From contig JBARUK010000004.1 in assembly GCA_049645705.1 (NCBI GenBank), forward strand, positions 62,001-126,000: a stretch of DNA of 64,000 nucleotides. The letters run 5' to 3'. The DNA comes from JBGNFV01 sp049645705. GTDB taxonomy: Bacteria; Bacteroidota; Bacteroidia; Cytophagales; Cyclobacteriaceae. A program made the translations under genes and the position numbers. The notes under the pieces were generated by a model, which saw nothing but the letters and a program-made list of their open reading frames with translations, was not told where the DNA came from and made no database searches. This document shows, in pieces, positions 44,261 through 53,057 of this stretch (position 1 is the stretch's first letter; each line of letters begins with the position of its first letter).

Positions 44261-45094
44261 TTACCTGACTGCACTCACCGGCTCGTATTCTGCCGGTTGG
44301 AGGTATTTTTCGAATTGTGTGCCGCGAAGGTGTGCCCTCAGTTCGTCTGCGTTTTCAATAAAGCCATCGAGGTCCTGGGTCGTTATTTTCATCAGGTTAG
44401 TCTCAGGCTTAGTGTATTTGATGCCCAGAAAGCCGCACAGGCGCTTCACCGTATCATCATGACGGCTGTTGTCTTCCAGGTCGCGTTCGTATACGACCTC
44501 CTCGTGAGGCAGGCCGGAAAGTACGTCCCGCTCAAATTTCCCGTCGCGGATACTGTCTTCCATCAGGCGATCCAGTTCTTTCAGGTTCACCTTCATTTTT
44601 TCGCGCTTGATCTCCCCACTGCCCTTCTCATGATGCCACTGCATACGGAAGCGTGCGTACAGGATAGACAGCGCATACCTCAGTATATTATCCCGGCGAA
44701 GGTAAATAATCTGAAAGCCCTCGTTATGAAGCTTACTCATGAAGCCGTGCTTATCCTTAATATTGGTATGCGTAAACATAACCTGATAGCTCAGGAGCTT
44801 GAATCCGTAAATGGGATGAGACTGACGGCGGGCCATCCGGTGGAGGTGCCTGATAGGGTTCTGCATTTTACGGTTGAGGATCTCACCGTCACAGAACACA
44901 TCGGGATTACTGTTGAGCAGACTTACTAAAAGTGTGCTGCCGGACCGGCCCTTTCCAAAAATAACGAACTTCTTTTCAGGTCGTTTTGATGAAGAAAGTT
45001 TGTCCCTAAAAAAATGGTAACTTTCCAGCAGGTAGCCGAAGTAGTTCTGGCTAAAGGACTCCCGGAAGTTAAATAGTAAGCGCTTCATACTCAA
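44261..45094 (-). CDS. Sulfotransferase (PAPS-dependent)
   Basis: The 277-residue protein has the sulfotransferase P-loop-like 5-phosphosulfate motif KKFVIFGKGRSGSTLLVSLLNSNPD, and the 3-phosphate region QIIYLRRDNILRYALSILYARF. It resembles enzymes that sulfate sugars, like those making heparan or bacterial capsule and nodulation factor. In this locus it would transfer sulfate from PAPS to a sugar of the exopolysaccharide. It heads the leftward sulfotransferase-flippase-GT-polymerase unit. The 320 bp upstream are strongly AT-rich and probably hold its promoter. Confidence 0.87.
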   Translation of the reverse strand: MSMKRLLFNFRESFSQNYFGYLLESYHFFRDKLSSSKRPEKKFVIFGKGRSGSTLLVSLLNSNPDVFCDGEILNRKMQNPIRHLHRMARRQSHPIYGFKLLSYQVMFTHTNIKDKHGFMSKLHNEGFQIIYLRRDNILRYALSILYARFRMQWHHEKGSGEIKREKMKVNLKELDRLMEDSIRDGKFERDVLSGLPHEEVVYERDLEDNSRHDDTVKRLCGFLGIKYTKPETNLMKITTQDLDGFIENADELRAHLRGTQFEKYLQPAEYEPVSAVR

Positions 45095-45416
45095 ATAAAA
45101 TTTGAATGCAAATTACAAAAAATTGAACGAATCTTTTACGCGTGATTAAAAATCCATAAAAAATATAACGCAATTTACACTAAAAAAGTTGTACAACATA
45201 ATCGTCGTGCACCACTCCTGATTGTAATTAACTCAATTAATGAGCGCATTTGCAAACGATTTCGTAACTTATAAACCTATTTTTTAACAGCAATTAAATT
45301 ACCATTATCTTTCTCCACTTACCAAAAACCAGTTTTTTTAACAATTTCATAAAAAATCATACATTCGTACTCAGTGGGTTATACGCCTGCTGGTGCAAAT
45401 TACGTTAACATTTATC
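45095..45416. other. AT-rich divergent intergenic region
   Basis: About 320 bp between the divergent sulfotransferase gene and the coiled-coil gene, with several A/T tracts. Promoters for both are expected here; no convincing consensus pair or gene was found. Confidence 0.5.
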
Positions 45417-45971
45417 ATGAAGTTTATACGTACGCTCATTATTCTTTTCATCATCGCCGCTCTTGGCTATGCTGCTTATTATTATTTACTGCCAGAGATC
45501 ATATCCGAGGCGATAACATCGGAGGAGGAGATCCCCTCCTATATCCCGGAAAAGGCCAGAGAAGAACTGAAAGTGGTAAAAGAGGCTGTAAACGAAGAAG
45601 TAGACAAGCTTCCGGAAAAGATGGAAGAAATGAACGTAAGCTATGACGACCTCATACAAGCCATAGATGAAATGGACGAAAAGGACATCATGGCCACTTA
45701 CGAGTCACTGAGGGAGTCTCCGCCTGCTACTACAGATGAGGCCTACAACGTTGTAATGAGCCACCTTGACCTTGAGAGTGTGGACATGGAAAAACTCAGA
45801 CCTTACTTCAATGAAAGCCTGACAGTAGAAGAGATAAACCGGGTCGTGGAAAAGGCAGAAAAAAGTAAGCTGTTTTCAAAGATGAGCCTGCCTGTTCTGA
45901 AAAATACCATCAGGCAACTGCTGCTTCAGAGAGAAGATGAGATCAAAAGCAAGCTGGAAAGTACGGAATAG
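45417..45971 (+). CDS. Membrane-anchored helical protein of unknown function
   Basis: From the ATG at 45417 the 184-residue protein has an N-terminal membrane helix (LIILFIIAALGYAAYYYLL) and then a strongly acidic, helical region (EAVNEEVDKLPEKMEEMNVSYDDLIQAIDEMDEKDIM). Two short segments, TYESLRESPP and HLDLESVDMEKLRPYFNESLTVEEINRV, look like a repeated helical unit. I do not recognise a family. An earlier start 24 bp upstream is possible but lacks support. It lies between the sulfotransferase and Wzc-like genes and ends at a strong bidirectional terminator shared with the latter. Confidence 0.65.
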   Translation: MKFIRTLIILFIIAALGYAAYYYLLPEIISEAITSEEEIPSYIPEKAREELKVVKEAVNEEVDKLPEKMEEMNVSYDDLIQAIDEMDEKDIMATYESLRESPPATTDEAYNVVMSHLDLESVDMEKLRPYFNESLTVEEINRVVEKAEKSKLFSKMSLPVLKNTIRQLLLQREDEIKSKLESTE

Positions 45972-45995
45972 CCGCTTCAGTATGATTGGAAAAAC

Positions 45996-46027
45996 AAAAA
46001 AGGGAATGCTGGTACATTCCCTTTTTT
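45996..46027. terminator. Bidirectional terminator
   Basis: AAAAAAGGGAATG pairs with CATTCCCTTTTTT around a CTGGTA loop. A-run and T-run flank the stem on both sides, so it can end transcription of both the coiled-coil gene and the convergent Wzc-like gene. Confidence 0.9.
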
Positions 46028-46049
46028 AATAGTCTTTGTACTGAGGAGA

Positions 46050-48302
46050 TTACATCTTCAGAAATTTCGGATCTACCATGTTTAACACACTTGGCAGAAG
46101 CTTCTCATCCAGACTCTTCAGGTATCGTATAGAGTCCTTATCTACTGATTTTATTACCGCATCAGCAGAGAACACCGGTACTATACGGTCGGAATAGCCT
46201 ACCAGCTCCTTTGTATCTGAATACTCATTCAGGCTGGCACCTTCCATAAATATGTAATCATAGTTGAGGCAGAGGCTGATGATCATACTCTTGAAGTCAC
46301 GGCCGCTGAATATCTCGCTGGGAGACTCCGAGCCGGGCGTACTGCCGATGATGTCAATGTTACGGTATACCGTTGGAGAAATGATCTTAGTAGTGAAGTC
46401 TTCCTCCTCCTCTTCCTGGAAAGCATCTTCCTCTTCGCCACCACTACTGCTGCGGGCACCTATGAGCAGCCTGCCGCCTTTTACTTTACCCTCTTTCAGG
46501 TATTTATTAAATATAGGCTTGGCCAGCAGCCACTGGGTAAGTGTATTGTCTTTAAAGTTCGTATCGATGATCAGAACTTTCTTCTTGATCAGACTAAGAG
46601 AGTAAGCCAGACTCAGTAACACGAAAGACTTGCCCTGGTTAGGCTGGGTACTGGTGATCAGAAAAACCTGCTGCCCGGAAGACTCCAGCTCGAAACGCAG
46701 TTTACGGGTAAGGTCCTTATACATCTGAAATTCCTTATTGCCCGGATCAGAGAAAATACGCTCCAGGTCCAGTACATCAGAGTTTTTCAGGTCATTGAGG
46801 TACCCCCCCAGCTTCAGCTTGGTCATGCGGCCAAACTGGGCAGGGCGTTTGATACGCATGTCTACCAGCTCGCGCAGTATGATCACGAATGCACAGAGTG
46901 AGAAGCTCACAACCATACTTAGAGCAGTAAATAACCAGGCTTTACTGGCTACAGGGTAGAAGTTAGGTTCCCCCTCCTTTTCCATTCTTATGGGTACTGT
47001 CCTGTTTACTGCCAGGCTTTGTGCATCACTGAGTCGCTCCTGGGCGGACAGGTATTCGTCCACAGCCAGCTCGTAGGCCTTATCCAGTTCGCTGATTTTA
47101 GTGCCTGATATAGCCTTACTATTTACATCTCCACGAAGCTGATTTAACTGGCTGATGGTCGACCCCAGGTTAGACCTGGCAATCGAAAGATCAGTTTCAA
47201 GTTCGAATTTACGTTCATTCAGCTCTGCCATTGACATTCCGGTAGAAGCCGCACCGCTGCTTCCCTGGCTTAGCTGGGCCTGATCCAGTCTGTCCCTCAG
47301 GTAATTCAGACTGTCCAGTAGTTGCCTGTCAGAAGAACCGGTGCGTATGTACTGTGCATTGAGCAGTTTGATACGTCTCCTGAGTTCAAGGATACGCCCG
47401 TTATTAGACGAGCCTCCGTCACTGCCTCCCCCGGCCGAGTTAATACGGTTATTTACACGGCGCAGGCTTACCTGCAGAGCCTGCACCTGCGACTGCTGAT
47501 CGAGGCGCTGGCTTTCCAGATTGATGATCCTGTCGCGGTTGACAGGGTCATCTACTGAATAATTTACCAGATTGTTGTCTTCTTTGAAGGTACGGAGCTT
47601 TTCCTGTGCCTCGTCTACCAGCTTTCTCTTTTCATCCACCAGGGTAGTATAGTATTCGAGAGACTGGCCCGTGGTTCCTTTTTTCTTGTATTGATTGAAC
47701 CGGATAAATTCTTCGGAAAGTGTATTTACGACAAAAGCAGATAGCTCTGCATTTTCACTGGTGAAGATGACATCCAGAAAGTCTGTATTAGGAACACGGT
47801 TGACCTTAAGTTCGGTATCTATGGTCCAGTGATTGTATCTGAAAGCCCGCAGAAGATCGATAATGTCGTTTTCGGCTTCATTACCATTGCTTAGAAGGTC
47901 AAAGTCCTCAACCTTGCTTTGAAGGATAGCTACTGCTTCCTTTTTCTCTTCTTCGCTCAATGGGATGACCTTACCCTCGGCCGTACGCGGTACGCGAAAG
48001 GGGTATTCCTCTGTCAGGTCATGCATAGCCAGCCGGTAGGAAACCATGCTTACAACCTGGGCACCTTTGATACTTTCCAGCAGGTTATTAAACTCGATAT
48101 TAGCCTTCTGAGGGTTATACCAATGGTCTTCATTCGTTACCGAATTATTTATAGTAATACCAGTGGAAAGCCTTGCGACTGACCGGTATTTATCTTCTGC
48201 CTGTTGGGTTAGAAAATAAGTTATTACTCCGGCAATAAGAGGTATAGTGATCAGGATCCACCATTTTTTTAATAGTACCCTGAATAAATGCACAAAATCC
48301 AT
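46050..48302 (-). CDS. Wzc/Wzz-like polysaccharide co-polymerase with ATPase domain
   Basis: The 750-residue protein begins with a Wzz-type N-terminus (VHLFRVLLKKWWILITIPLIAGVITYFL), followed by a long periplasmic coiled-coil region and the second helix (WLFTALSMVVSFSLCAFVIIL). The cytoplasmic part is a BY-kinase-type P-loop ATPase: Walker A in ITSTQPNQGKSFVLLSLA and Walker A' in VLIIDTNFKDNTLTQWL. The C-terminal tail (SIRYLKSLDEKLLPSVLNMVDPKFLKM) has only one tyrosine, where Wzc proteins have a Tyr cluster for autophosphorylation. It probably controls chain length and export, perhaps without the phosphorylation switch. Confidence 0.87.
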   Translation of the reverse strand: MDFVHLFRVLLKKWWILITIPLIAGVITYFLTQQAEDKYRSVARLSTGITINNSVTNEDHWYNPQKANIEFNNLLESIKGAQVVSMVSYRLAMHDLTEEYPFRVPRTAEGKVIPLSEEEKKEAVAILQSKVEDFDLLSNGNEAENDIIDLLRAFRYNHWTIDTELKVNRVPNTDFLDVIFTSENAELSAFVVNTLSEEFIRFNQYKKKGTTGQSLEYYTTLVDEKRKLVDEAQEKLRTFKEDNNLVNYSVDDPVNRDRIINLESQRLDQQSQVQALQVSLRRVNNRINSAGGGSDGGSSNNGRILELRRRIKLLNAQYIRTGSSDRQLLDSLNYLRDRLDQAQLSQGSSGAASTGMSMAELNERKFELETDLSIARSNLGSTISQLNQLRGDVNSKAISGTKISELDKAYELAVDEYLSAQERLSDAQSLAVNRTVPIRMEKEGEPNFYPVASKAWLFTALSMVVSFSLCAFVIILRELVDMRIKRPAQFGRMTKLKLGGYLNDLKNSDVLDLERIFSDPGNKEFQMYKDLTRKLRFELESSGQQVFLITSTQPNQGKSFVLLSLAYSLSLIKKKVLIIDTNFKDNTLTQWLLAKPIFNKYLKEGKVKGGRLLIGARSSSGGEEEDAFQEEEEEDFTTKIISPTVYRNIDIIGSTPGSESPSEIFSGRDFKSMIISLCLNYDYIFMEGASLNEYSDTKELVGYSDRIVPVFSADAVIKSVDKDSIRYLKSLDEKLLPSVLNMVDPKFLKM

Positions 48303-48488
48303 TTCCTCCGCGGTTTTAAACGTTTACAGACTTTTCCCTCAATACAGGACTCACAGTAACGGGAAGGTCTAATTTACTCAACGTAATCGGCAAATTTATC
48401 ATTTTACAACTCAAAAAATTATAAAATTTTAATAAAAATTCGCACAAAATTAACTTTATGCGATTTAACGCACATTCAGTCTGCTTTG

Positions 48489-49769
48489 TTATCTGAGAAA
48501 ATCAAATTTGACAACCCGGTACCCTTCGTTTGCAAGAGCTTCAGGTATTTCTTCGTCTGACTCTCTGATAGATATCATCTCCGGAAGCAATCCACTCTCA
48601 ATAAAAAAATCCCGGATGACTTGGGCCTCATATAAATTATTATCATTGGCACTCAGTGTCACGCCTATGCCTTCATAGTTTTCCAGTTCGCTGACCAAAA
48701 ACCAGATAAGCTCACGGCTGGCCGGTATGATCTCCTCTTTTACAGTATCATAACGAAAATATTTTGGTATCGACATACCAAAGATACCTTCCACCTCTTT
48801 CTCAGAGAGTTTGGTATCAATACCGACCGAAAAAGCATCGTCAGGGCTTATGCTGGCACCCGCCCGCGCAAGACGCTCATATGTGCCGCTTATCAGTTTG
48901 CTGGTGTATATATCGGAAAGACGCCCCCCCCGGTTGCTGGCAAAATACAGGGTACCCTCCGGCCCCAGACTGGGGTAGGCATCGAAATAAGGCCCATTGA
49001 TAGTCTTTCCTAAATTAACAGGCTGAGTCCATACATTCCACGTGCCGTACAGTCTCTCAGACACATAAATGTCCGCATCTCCCTCGCCGCCGGGCCTGGC
49101 ACTGGAAAAGAAGAGCCGATTGCCATCCTCGCTAAGGAAAGGGGATATGTCGAATCGATCGGAGTTGACCGTAGCACCAAGGTGAGTAGGCTCTGACCAT
49201 TCGCCGAAACTGTTTTTCAGGCTTACGTAGAGGTCTTCTTCTCCCAGGCTACCTTTACCTTCCATACTGACAATCAGTATCTCACCATCAGGGTGCATAT
49301 AGTATCCGTGAAAGGTCTCGCTGTTTGTACCCGGAATTTCCATATCGACAGGGGGGGTAAAACGGGAAGAGGTATTAATAGACTCAGCCACTCCGCTACG
49401 GTTCTTGGCAGACCCGCCGTAGTTGTTCATCAGGAAGATACTTCCGCTGTTTCTGGCTATGCCTATCAGTGCATTGTGGTACCGGTTATTAAGCCGGTCT
49501 ATGTTATTAGAAGCTGTGGTCCAGTCATCATCCACCTTCCGGCTCACGTATATATCACTACCGGACTGGGAGCCACCTGTGTTTTTGGGATCATAAAAAC
49601 GGCTAAAATATAGCGCCGTACCATCAGGACTTATCAGCGGCATGACTTCCTCGTAACTTGAGTTCACATTACTGCCCAGAGATTTGGGCTCACTAAAGCG
49701 AACGCCCTGGGCGGAAGAGGCAGCAAAAGCGCCTGTGAGAAAAAAACACAATAAAGAAAGTCTGAACAT
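48489..49769 (-). CDS. Exported PD40 beta-propeller protein with OmpA-like C-terminus
   Basis: The 426-residue protein has a signal peptide (LSLLCFFLTGAFAASSAQ) and PD40/WD40-like repeats (MPLISPDGTALYFSR, ISPFLSEDGNRLFFSSARPGGEGDADIYVS, AYPSLGPEGTLYFASNRGGRLSDIY). Such repeats are common in Bacteroidota envelope proteins next to T9SS or polysaccharide genes. The end (IGVTLSANDNNLYEAQVIRDFFIESGL) looks like a shortened OmpA-type peptidoglycan-binding domain, but without the usual full motif. It lies upstream of the Wzc-like gene in the same direction, so a role in anchoring or envelope assembly of the polysaccharide is possible. Confidence 0.8.
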   Translation of the reverse strand: MFRLSLLCFFLTGAFAASSAQGVRFSEPKSLGSNVNSSYEEVMPLISPDGTALYFSRFYDPKNTGGSQSGSDIYVSRKVDDDWTTASNNIDRLNNRYHNALIGIARNSGSIFLMNNYGGSAKNRSGVAESINTSSRFTPPVDMEIPGTNSETFHGYYMHPDGEILIVSMEGKGSLGEEDLYVSLKNSFGEWSEPTHLGATVNSDRFDISPFLSEDGNRLFFSSARPGGEGDADIYVSERLYGTWNVWTQPVNLGKTINGPYFDAYPSLGPEGTLYFASNRGGRLSDIYTSKLISGTYERLARAGASISPDDAFSVGIDTKLSEKEVEGIFGMSIPKYFRYDTVKEEIIPASRELIWFLVSELENYEGIGVTLSANDNNLYEAQVIRDFFIESGLLPEMISIRESDEEIPEALANEGYRVVKFDFLR

Positions 49770-49994
49770 ATAGGACTATAAGAAAATAACGATATTGCCG
49801 GTTCGGCCAACCAATATGCCTCAAAAATTGCCAATAATACGTTAAAAACGGTAATAGCCGACAGGAATTATCTTTTTATTAACAATTTCTAAATATAAAT
49901 TTCTACCGAATCCGCCTTCTAATTACGAATGTAGTATTTTATTTAAAATTTTTCTTTTAATTTTACCAAAAGAAATCAATATCTATTGGGATCG

Positions 49995-51176
49995 ATGATA
50001 GCATTAGAACTAATTTTTTGGACTGCGTTGTTTATAGTTTTTTATGCATATGTAGGGTACGGAATTTTCCTCTTCATTGTTATAAGACTTCGCCGCATGG
50101 CTGGCAAGGTGCCAGGTCTGCCCAGTGCTCAGTCTGATGCAGACCTGCCGGAGGTGACACTTATGGTAGCGGCCTATAACGAAGAAGATTTTATAGATGA
50201 AAAAATACAGAACAGCCTGGCGCTGGATTACCCTGAGGGCAAGCTAAAGTTTATGTTTGTTACGGATGGCTCTACAGACAGTACGACTGATCGCATCCGG
50301 GCACATGAAAACATCACACTTCTTCATAAAGATGGCCGGAGCGGAAAGATCGCCGCTGTGGAAAGGGCTATGGAGTTCGTCAAAACGCCCTTGGTTATCT
50401 ACACCGATGCCAATACCATGCTCAACCGCCAGGCTGCTAAAAATATAGTGCGCCATTACCAGAACCCTAAGGTGGGCGCAGTAGCCGGTGAAAAGCGCGT
50501 AACATCTGATTCTGCGGACTCGGCTAGTGGTGCCGGCGAGGGCTTTTACTGGAAGTATGAATCGGCCCTGAAACGCTGGGACAGCGAACTGTATTCTGTG
50601 GTAGGGGCAGCCGGAGAACTTTTCTCCATTCGTACAGAACTGTACGAGGCGGTGCCAAAGGATACTGTGATCGAAGATTTCTTTATGACATTGCGTATTG
50701 CGCAGAAGGGCTATAAAGTAGTGTACGAACCGGATGCTTACGCTGTAGAAGGCCCCTCTGCCAATGTAAAAGAAGAGCTGAAAAGAAAGGTTCGTATTGC
50801 AGCAGGTGGTATTCAGGCCATTGTAAGGCTTGCCCCGCTTCTGAACTTTTTCAAATACCGGACACTTAGCTGGCAGTATGTAAGTCACCGCGTCCTACGA
50901 TGGACTGTGGCGCCGTTGTGTCTGGCCATTTTGCTCGCCGCCAATATTATGCTGGCCGTAGAGCCGGGCGGGATATATAAGCTACTACTGGTAGCGCAGA
51001 TGGGCTTTTACCTTGCTGCACTCATTGGTTATCTTATGGAGCAGCAGCAGCTCAAGTTCAAGGCCTTTTTCATCCCCTACTACTTTTTCATCATGAACTA
51101 TGCTGTATATGCAGGATTCTGGCGGTACATAAAGGGTAGCCAGTCTGTGGTGTGGGAAAGGGCCAAGCGAAAATAA
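49995..51176 (+). CDS. Membrane family 2 glycosyltransferase
   Basis: This protein of about 393 residues starts with a membrane helix (LIFWTALFIVFYAYVGYGIFLFIV). The GT2 catalytic domain follows: TLMVAAYNEEDFIDEKI, FVTDGSTDSTTDRI, the DxD-type YTDANTML, and the acid VIEDFFMTLRIAQKGYKVVYEP. Three C-terminal helices (APLCLAILLAANIMLAV, LLLVAQMGFYLAALIGYLM, AFFIPYYFFIMNYAVYAGFW) complete it. It resembles processive enzymes such as poly-N-acetylglucosamine synthase, but the QxxRW motif is replaced by RKVRIAAGGIQAIV, so it may add single sugars. The frame can start at TTG 49986; I choose ATG 49995. Confidence 0.87.
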   Translation: MIALELIFWTALFIVFYAYVGYGIFLFIVIRLRRMAGKVPGLPSAQSDADLPEVTLMVAAYNEEDFIDEKIQNSLALDYPEGKLKFMFVTDGSTDSTTDRIRAHENITLLHKDGRSGKIAAVERAMEFVKTPLVIYTDANTMLNRQAAKNIVRHYQNPKVGAVAGEKRVTSDSADSASGAGEGFYWKYESALKRWDSELYSVVGAAGELFSIRTELYEAVPKDTVIEDFFMTLRIAQKGYKVVYEPDAYAVEGPSANVKEELKRKVRIAAGGIQAIVRLAPLLNFFKYRTLSWQYVSHRVLRWTVAPLCLAILLAANIMLAVEPGGIYKLLLVAQMGFYLAALIGYLMEQQQLKFKAFFIPYYFFIMNYAVYAGFWRYIKGSQSVVWERAKRK

Positions 51177-51202
51177 AAAAAGGCGAGTCTATCTCGCCTT
51201 TT
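51175..51202 (+). terminator. Terminator after the GT2 gene
   Basis: AGGCGAG at 51181-51187 pairs with CTCGCCT at 51193-51199, with a TCTAT loop, an A run before and a short T run after. Confidence 0.85.
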
Positions 51203-51386
51203 GGGTCATTTCAATGTTTATAACTCTTTCAGATAATAAAAACTACCTGGAAGAACTAATTGAAGCTTGAAACCACCAATTACCGGTAGAGAATTAAGTT
51301 ATCTCTTGAGGTATGAAAGAAGTTACGATTTCTTCAGTTAGAAACCAAGTATTTGCCCTACTTTAAATCACTCAACAAACTGACAA

Positions 51387-51818
51387 TCAGTAATTAGCCA
51401 CTTCATTTTTTAGTGCCTGATACGCCTCATCGTAGGTATCGAATACTTTAATCTCATGGTACAGGTAAGGATCACTCTTACCAGACATCTGATAAAGACA
51501 TCTTTGGGCCATGGGGTCTTCAGGTTTTACCATAAAAGAATGAGTAACCTGCGAGCTGTTCAACATAGGAATGGCCTTATTATTAAACCACAACTGATCA
51601 CTGGGGTGGATAACCCTGATCTTGCTATAGTCGTGAAGTACATACCTGATACGACGGTTTTCAAGCTCGTCTATCAGTCTCAGAAGAGCATTACGGTAGT
51701 GCTCGCCCGCCAGGTACCCTTTCCAGCCATAAAAGATGGCCCCGGGTATACCTTCTACCGGGCTAAGGTAAACTTCAACATTACTATTTTCCTGGGTAAT
51801 ACTGTAAAGATCACTCAT
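51387..51818 (-). CDS. SpoIIAA-like (STAS/Sec14-like) protein
   Basis: The 143-residue soluble protein has the form of SpoIIAA-like proteins common in Bacteroidota: strand-helix pattern AIFYGWKGYLAGEHYRNALLRLIDELENRRIRYVLHDYSKIRVIHPSDQLWF, then ITHSFMV-like (VTHSFMVKPEDPMAQRCLYQM). The Asp of HDYS is in the usual loop. These proteins are thought to bind partners or lipids, and some act in stress signalling; no proven role exists. It is leftward, upstream of which lies the Hsp20 gene in the same direction. Confidence 0.65.
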   Translation of the reverse strand: MSDLYSITQENSNVEVYLSPVEGIPGAIFYGWKGYLAGEHYRNALLRLIDELENRRIRYVLHDYSKIRVIHPSDQLWFNNKAIPMLNSSQVTHSFMVKPEDPMAQRCLYQMSGKSDPYLYHEIKVFDTYDEAYQALKNEVANY

Positions 51819-51890
51819 AGGCTCCTTATAGCATAAGACAAATAGGGGGAAAAGGCACAGTCCAACTGTTAGTTATCAAATAATTTACAA

Positions 51891-52313
51891 CTATACATCG
51901 AATTTCCTAATCGGAATGTTTTTCCACTTTCGTCCGCCCATCTCACGAAACTCTACTTTAATGTGCAGCGTGTTTTCATCATGCACAGCCTGTATGTTCT
52001 GCGTATTGGCATTGGGAGGCAAAGCTATCGACCGAAAAAAATAGGGTACATTGGCCTCCTTTATCACTATCTCACCTTCCTGCTCTACCCTTCGGGTAAA
52101 TGGAATACTCGCAGCTATCACCAGCATACCTTCTTCTATACTCACTTTCATATTTTCCGGCGATACGGAAGGCGCTTTGATCTGTACGTGCATATAGTTA
52201 TCATGGTCGCTGATCTCTAGCTGTACTCCTACCCTACCACCGTTTATGGTATTAGAGAAGTCTGCAAAATCAGCGAACTGAGATAATATATCTTTATTAA
52301 ATAGTTCATTCAT
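51891..52313 (-). CDS. Hsp20/alpha-crystallin family small heat-shock protein
   Basis: The 140-residue protein has the alpha-crystallin domain of Hsp20 chaperones: VGVQLEISDHDNYMHVQIKAPSVSPENMKVSIEEGMLVIAASI, then FFRSIALPPNANTQNIQAVHDENTLHIKVEF, the usual FxRxixLPxxvd...ngvL pattern. The C-terminal IPIRKFDV has an I-x-I motif that binds neighbouring subunits. It holds unfolded proteins in oligomers without ATP. A strong AAAAGGAGA ribosome site precedes the ATG. The region before it holds a 24-bp palindrome that may control it. Confidence 0.85.
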   Translation of the reverse strand: MNELFNKDILSQFADFADFSNTINGGRVGVQLEISDHDNYMHVQIKAPSVSPENMKVSIEEGMLVIAASIPFTRRVEQEGEIVIKEANVPYFFRSIALPPNANTQNIQAVHDENTLHIKVEFREMGGRKWKNIPIRKFDV

Positions 52314-52437
52314 AACAATCTCCTTTTCTCTAAACTCTACCTACTAGTAAGCAAAGGATGTACCAGAAATCACAATTAACTGTAAAACAAGCCATTAAAA
52401 ACCGCATTTATAAATAATGCCATAATGACACTTTTAA

Positions 52438-52461
52438 GCCATCATTGACTGTCAATATGGC
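52438..52461. promoter_or_regulatory. 24-bp palindrome between divergent small stress-type genes
   Basis: GCCAT-C-ATTGAC, a central T, then GTCAAT-ATGGC: 11 complementary pairs interrupted by one extra base. It lies between the Hsp20 gene (leftward) and the 157-residue gene (rightward), 70 bp before the latter's -33 box. It is a good candidate operator for a dimeric regulator; no T run follows, so it is not a terminator. Confidence 0.4.
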
Positions 52462-52507
52462 AATGCAGTTAATTTCGGAGCGCATGTAATTTTGATGTGA
52501 CATTTTG

Positions 52508-52537
52508 TTGATCGGAGCATAGATTTCATTATATTTT
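52508..52537 (+). promoter_or_regulatory. Bacteroidota-type promoter before the 157-residue gene
   Basis: TTG at 52508-52510, a 19-bp spacer and TATATTTT at 52530-52537 (one mismatch to TAnnTTTG). Transcription would start near 52544, just before the ATG at 52557. Confidence 0.5.
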
Positions 52538-52556
52538 ATGTCGAAACGAACAGTTA

Positions 52557-53030
52557 ATGAAACATACTGCCATGCTGGATCAAATATTATCACAGGTAAA
52601 AAGTAAGCTTGGAGGCGAACTCAATGAGGCCGGGCTGGATGAGACGCAAAAGGATAAAGCTGTAGAACTGGCCGGTGAGTCGGTTCAGGAAGTTGTAAAA
52701 GTAGAGGCAAGCGGAGGCAATGTAGATGGTCTGCTGGATCTGTTTGGAGGTAAAACCGACCTGGCGAGCAGCCCTATTGTGAAAAAGATAGGCAACCTGT
52801 TGGCCAATAAGCTGGTAGCTTCCCTTAACCTGCCGGAAGGGGTAGCCTCTGCAGTAAGTACTAAGTTAATACCAATGCTAATCGGCATGATCAGCAACAA
52901 ATTCCAGAAGTCTGATAAATCCGGAACGGACGGCCTGATGGAAATATTCAAAGGAATGGGATCAGAGGCAATATTCTCTGCCCTGAAAGGTAATGCCGGC
53001 AACATGCTCGGTGGATTATTCGGAAAATAA
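52557..53030 (+). CDS. Small hydrophobic/helical protein (DUF937-like)
   Basis: The 157-residue protein is Gly/Ala/Leu-rich with helical segments: LDQILSQVKSKLGGELNEAGLDETQKDKAVELAGESVQEVV, then VDGLLDLFGGKTDLASSPIVKKIGNLLANKLVASLNLPEGVASAVSTKLIPMLIGMI. Its end is GNAGNMLGGLFGK. It resembles DUF937-type proteins, which are small, soluble and of unknown function. An ATG 15 bp downstream (MLDQ) is a possible start. It is followed after 27 bp by the HhH protein gene, likely the same transcript, in a group with the Hsp20 and SpoIIAA-like genes. Confidence 0.65.
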   Translation: MKHTAMLDQILSQVKSKLGGELNEAGLDETQKDKAVELAGESVQEVVKVEASGGNVDGLLDLFGGKTDLASSPIVKKIGNLLANKLVASLNLPEGVASAVSTKLIPMLIGMISNKFQKSDKSGTDGLMEIFKGMGSEAIFSALKGNAGNMLGGLFGK

Positions 53031-53057
53031 ACAGTCACTAAATCAACACTATTACTT

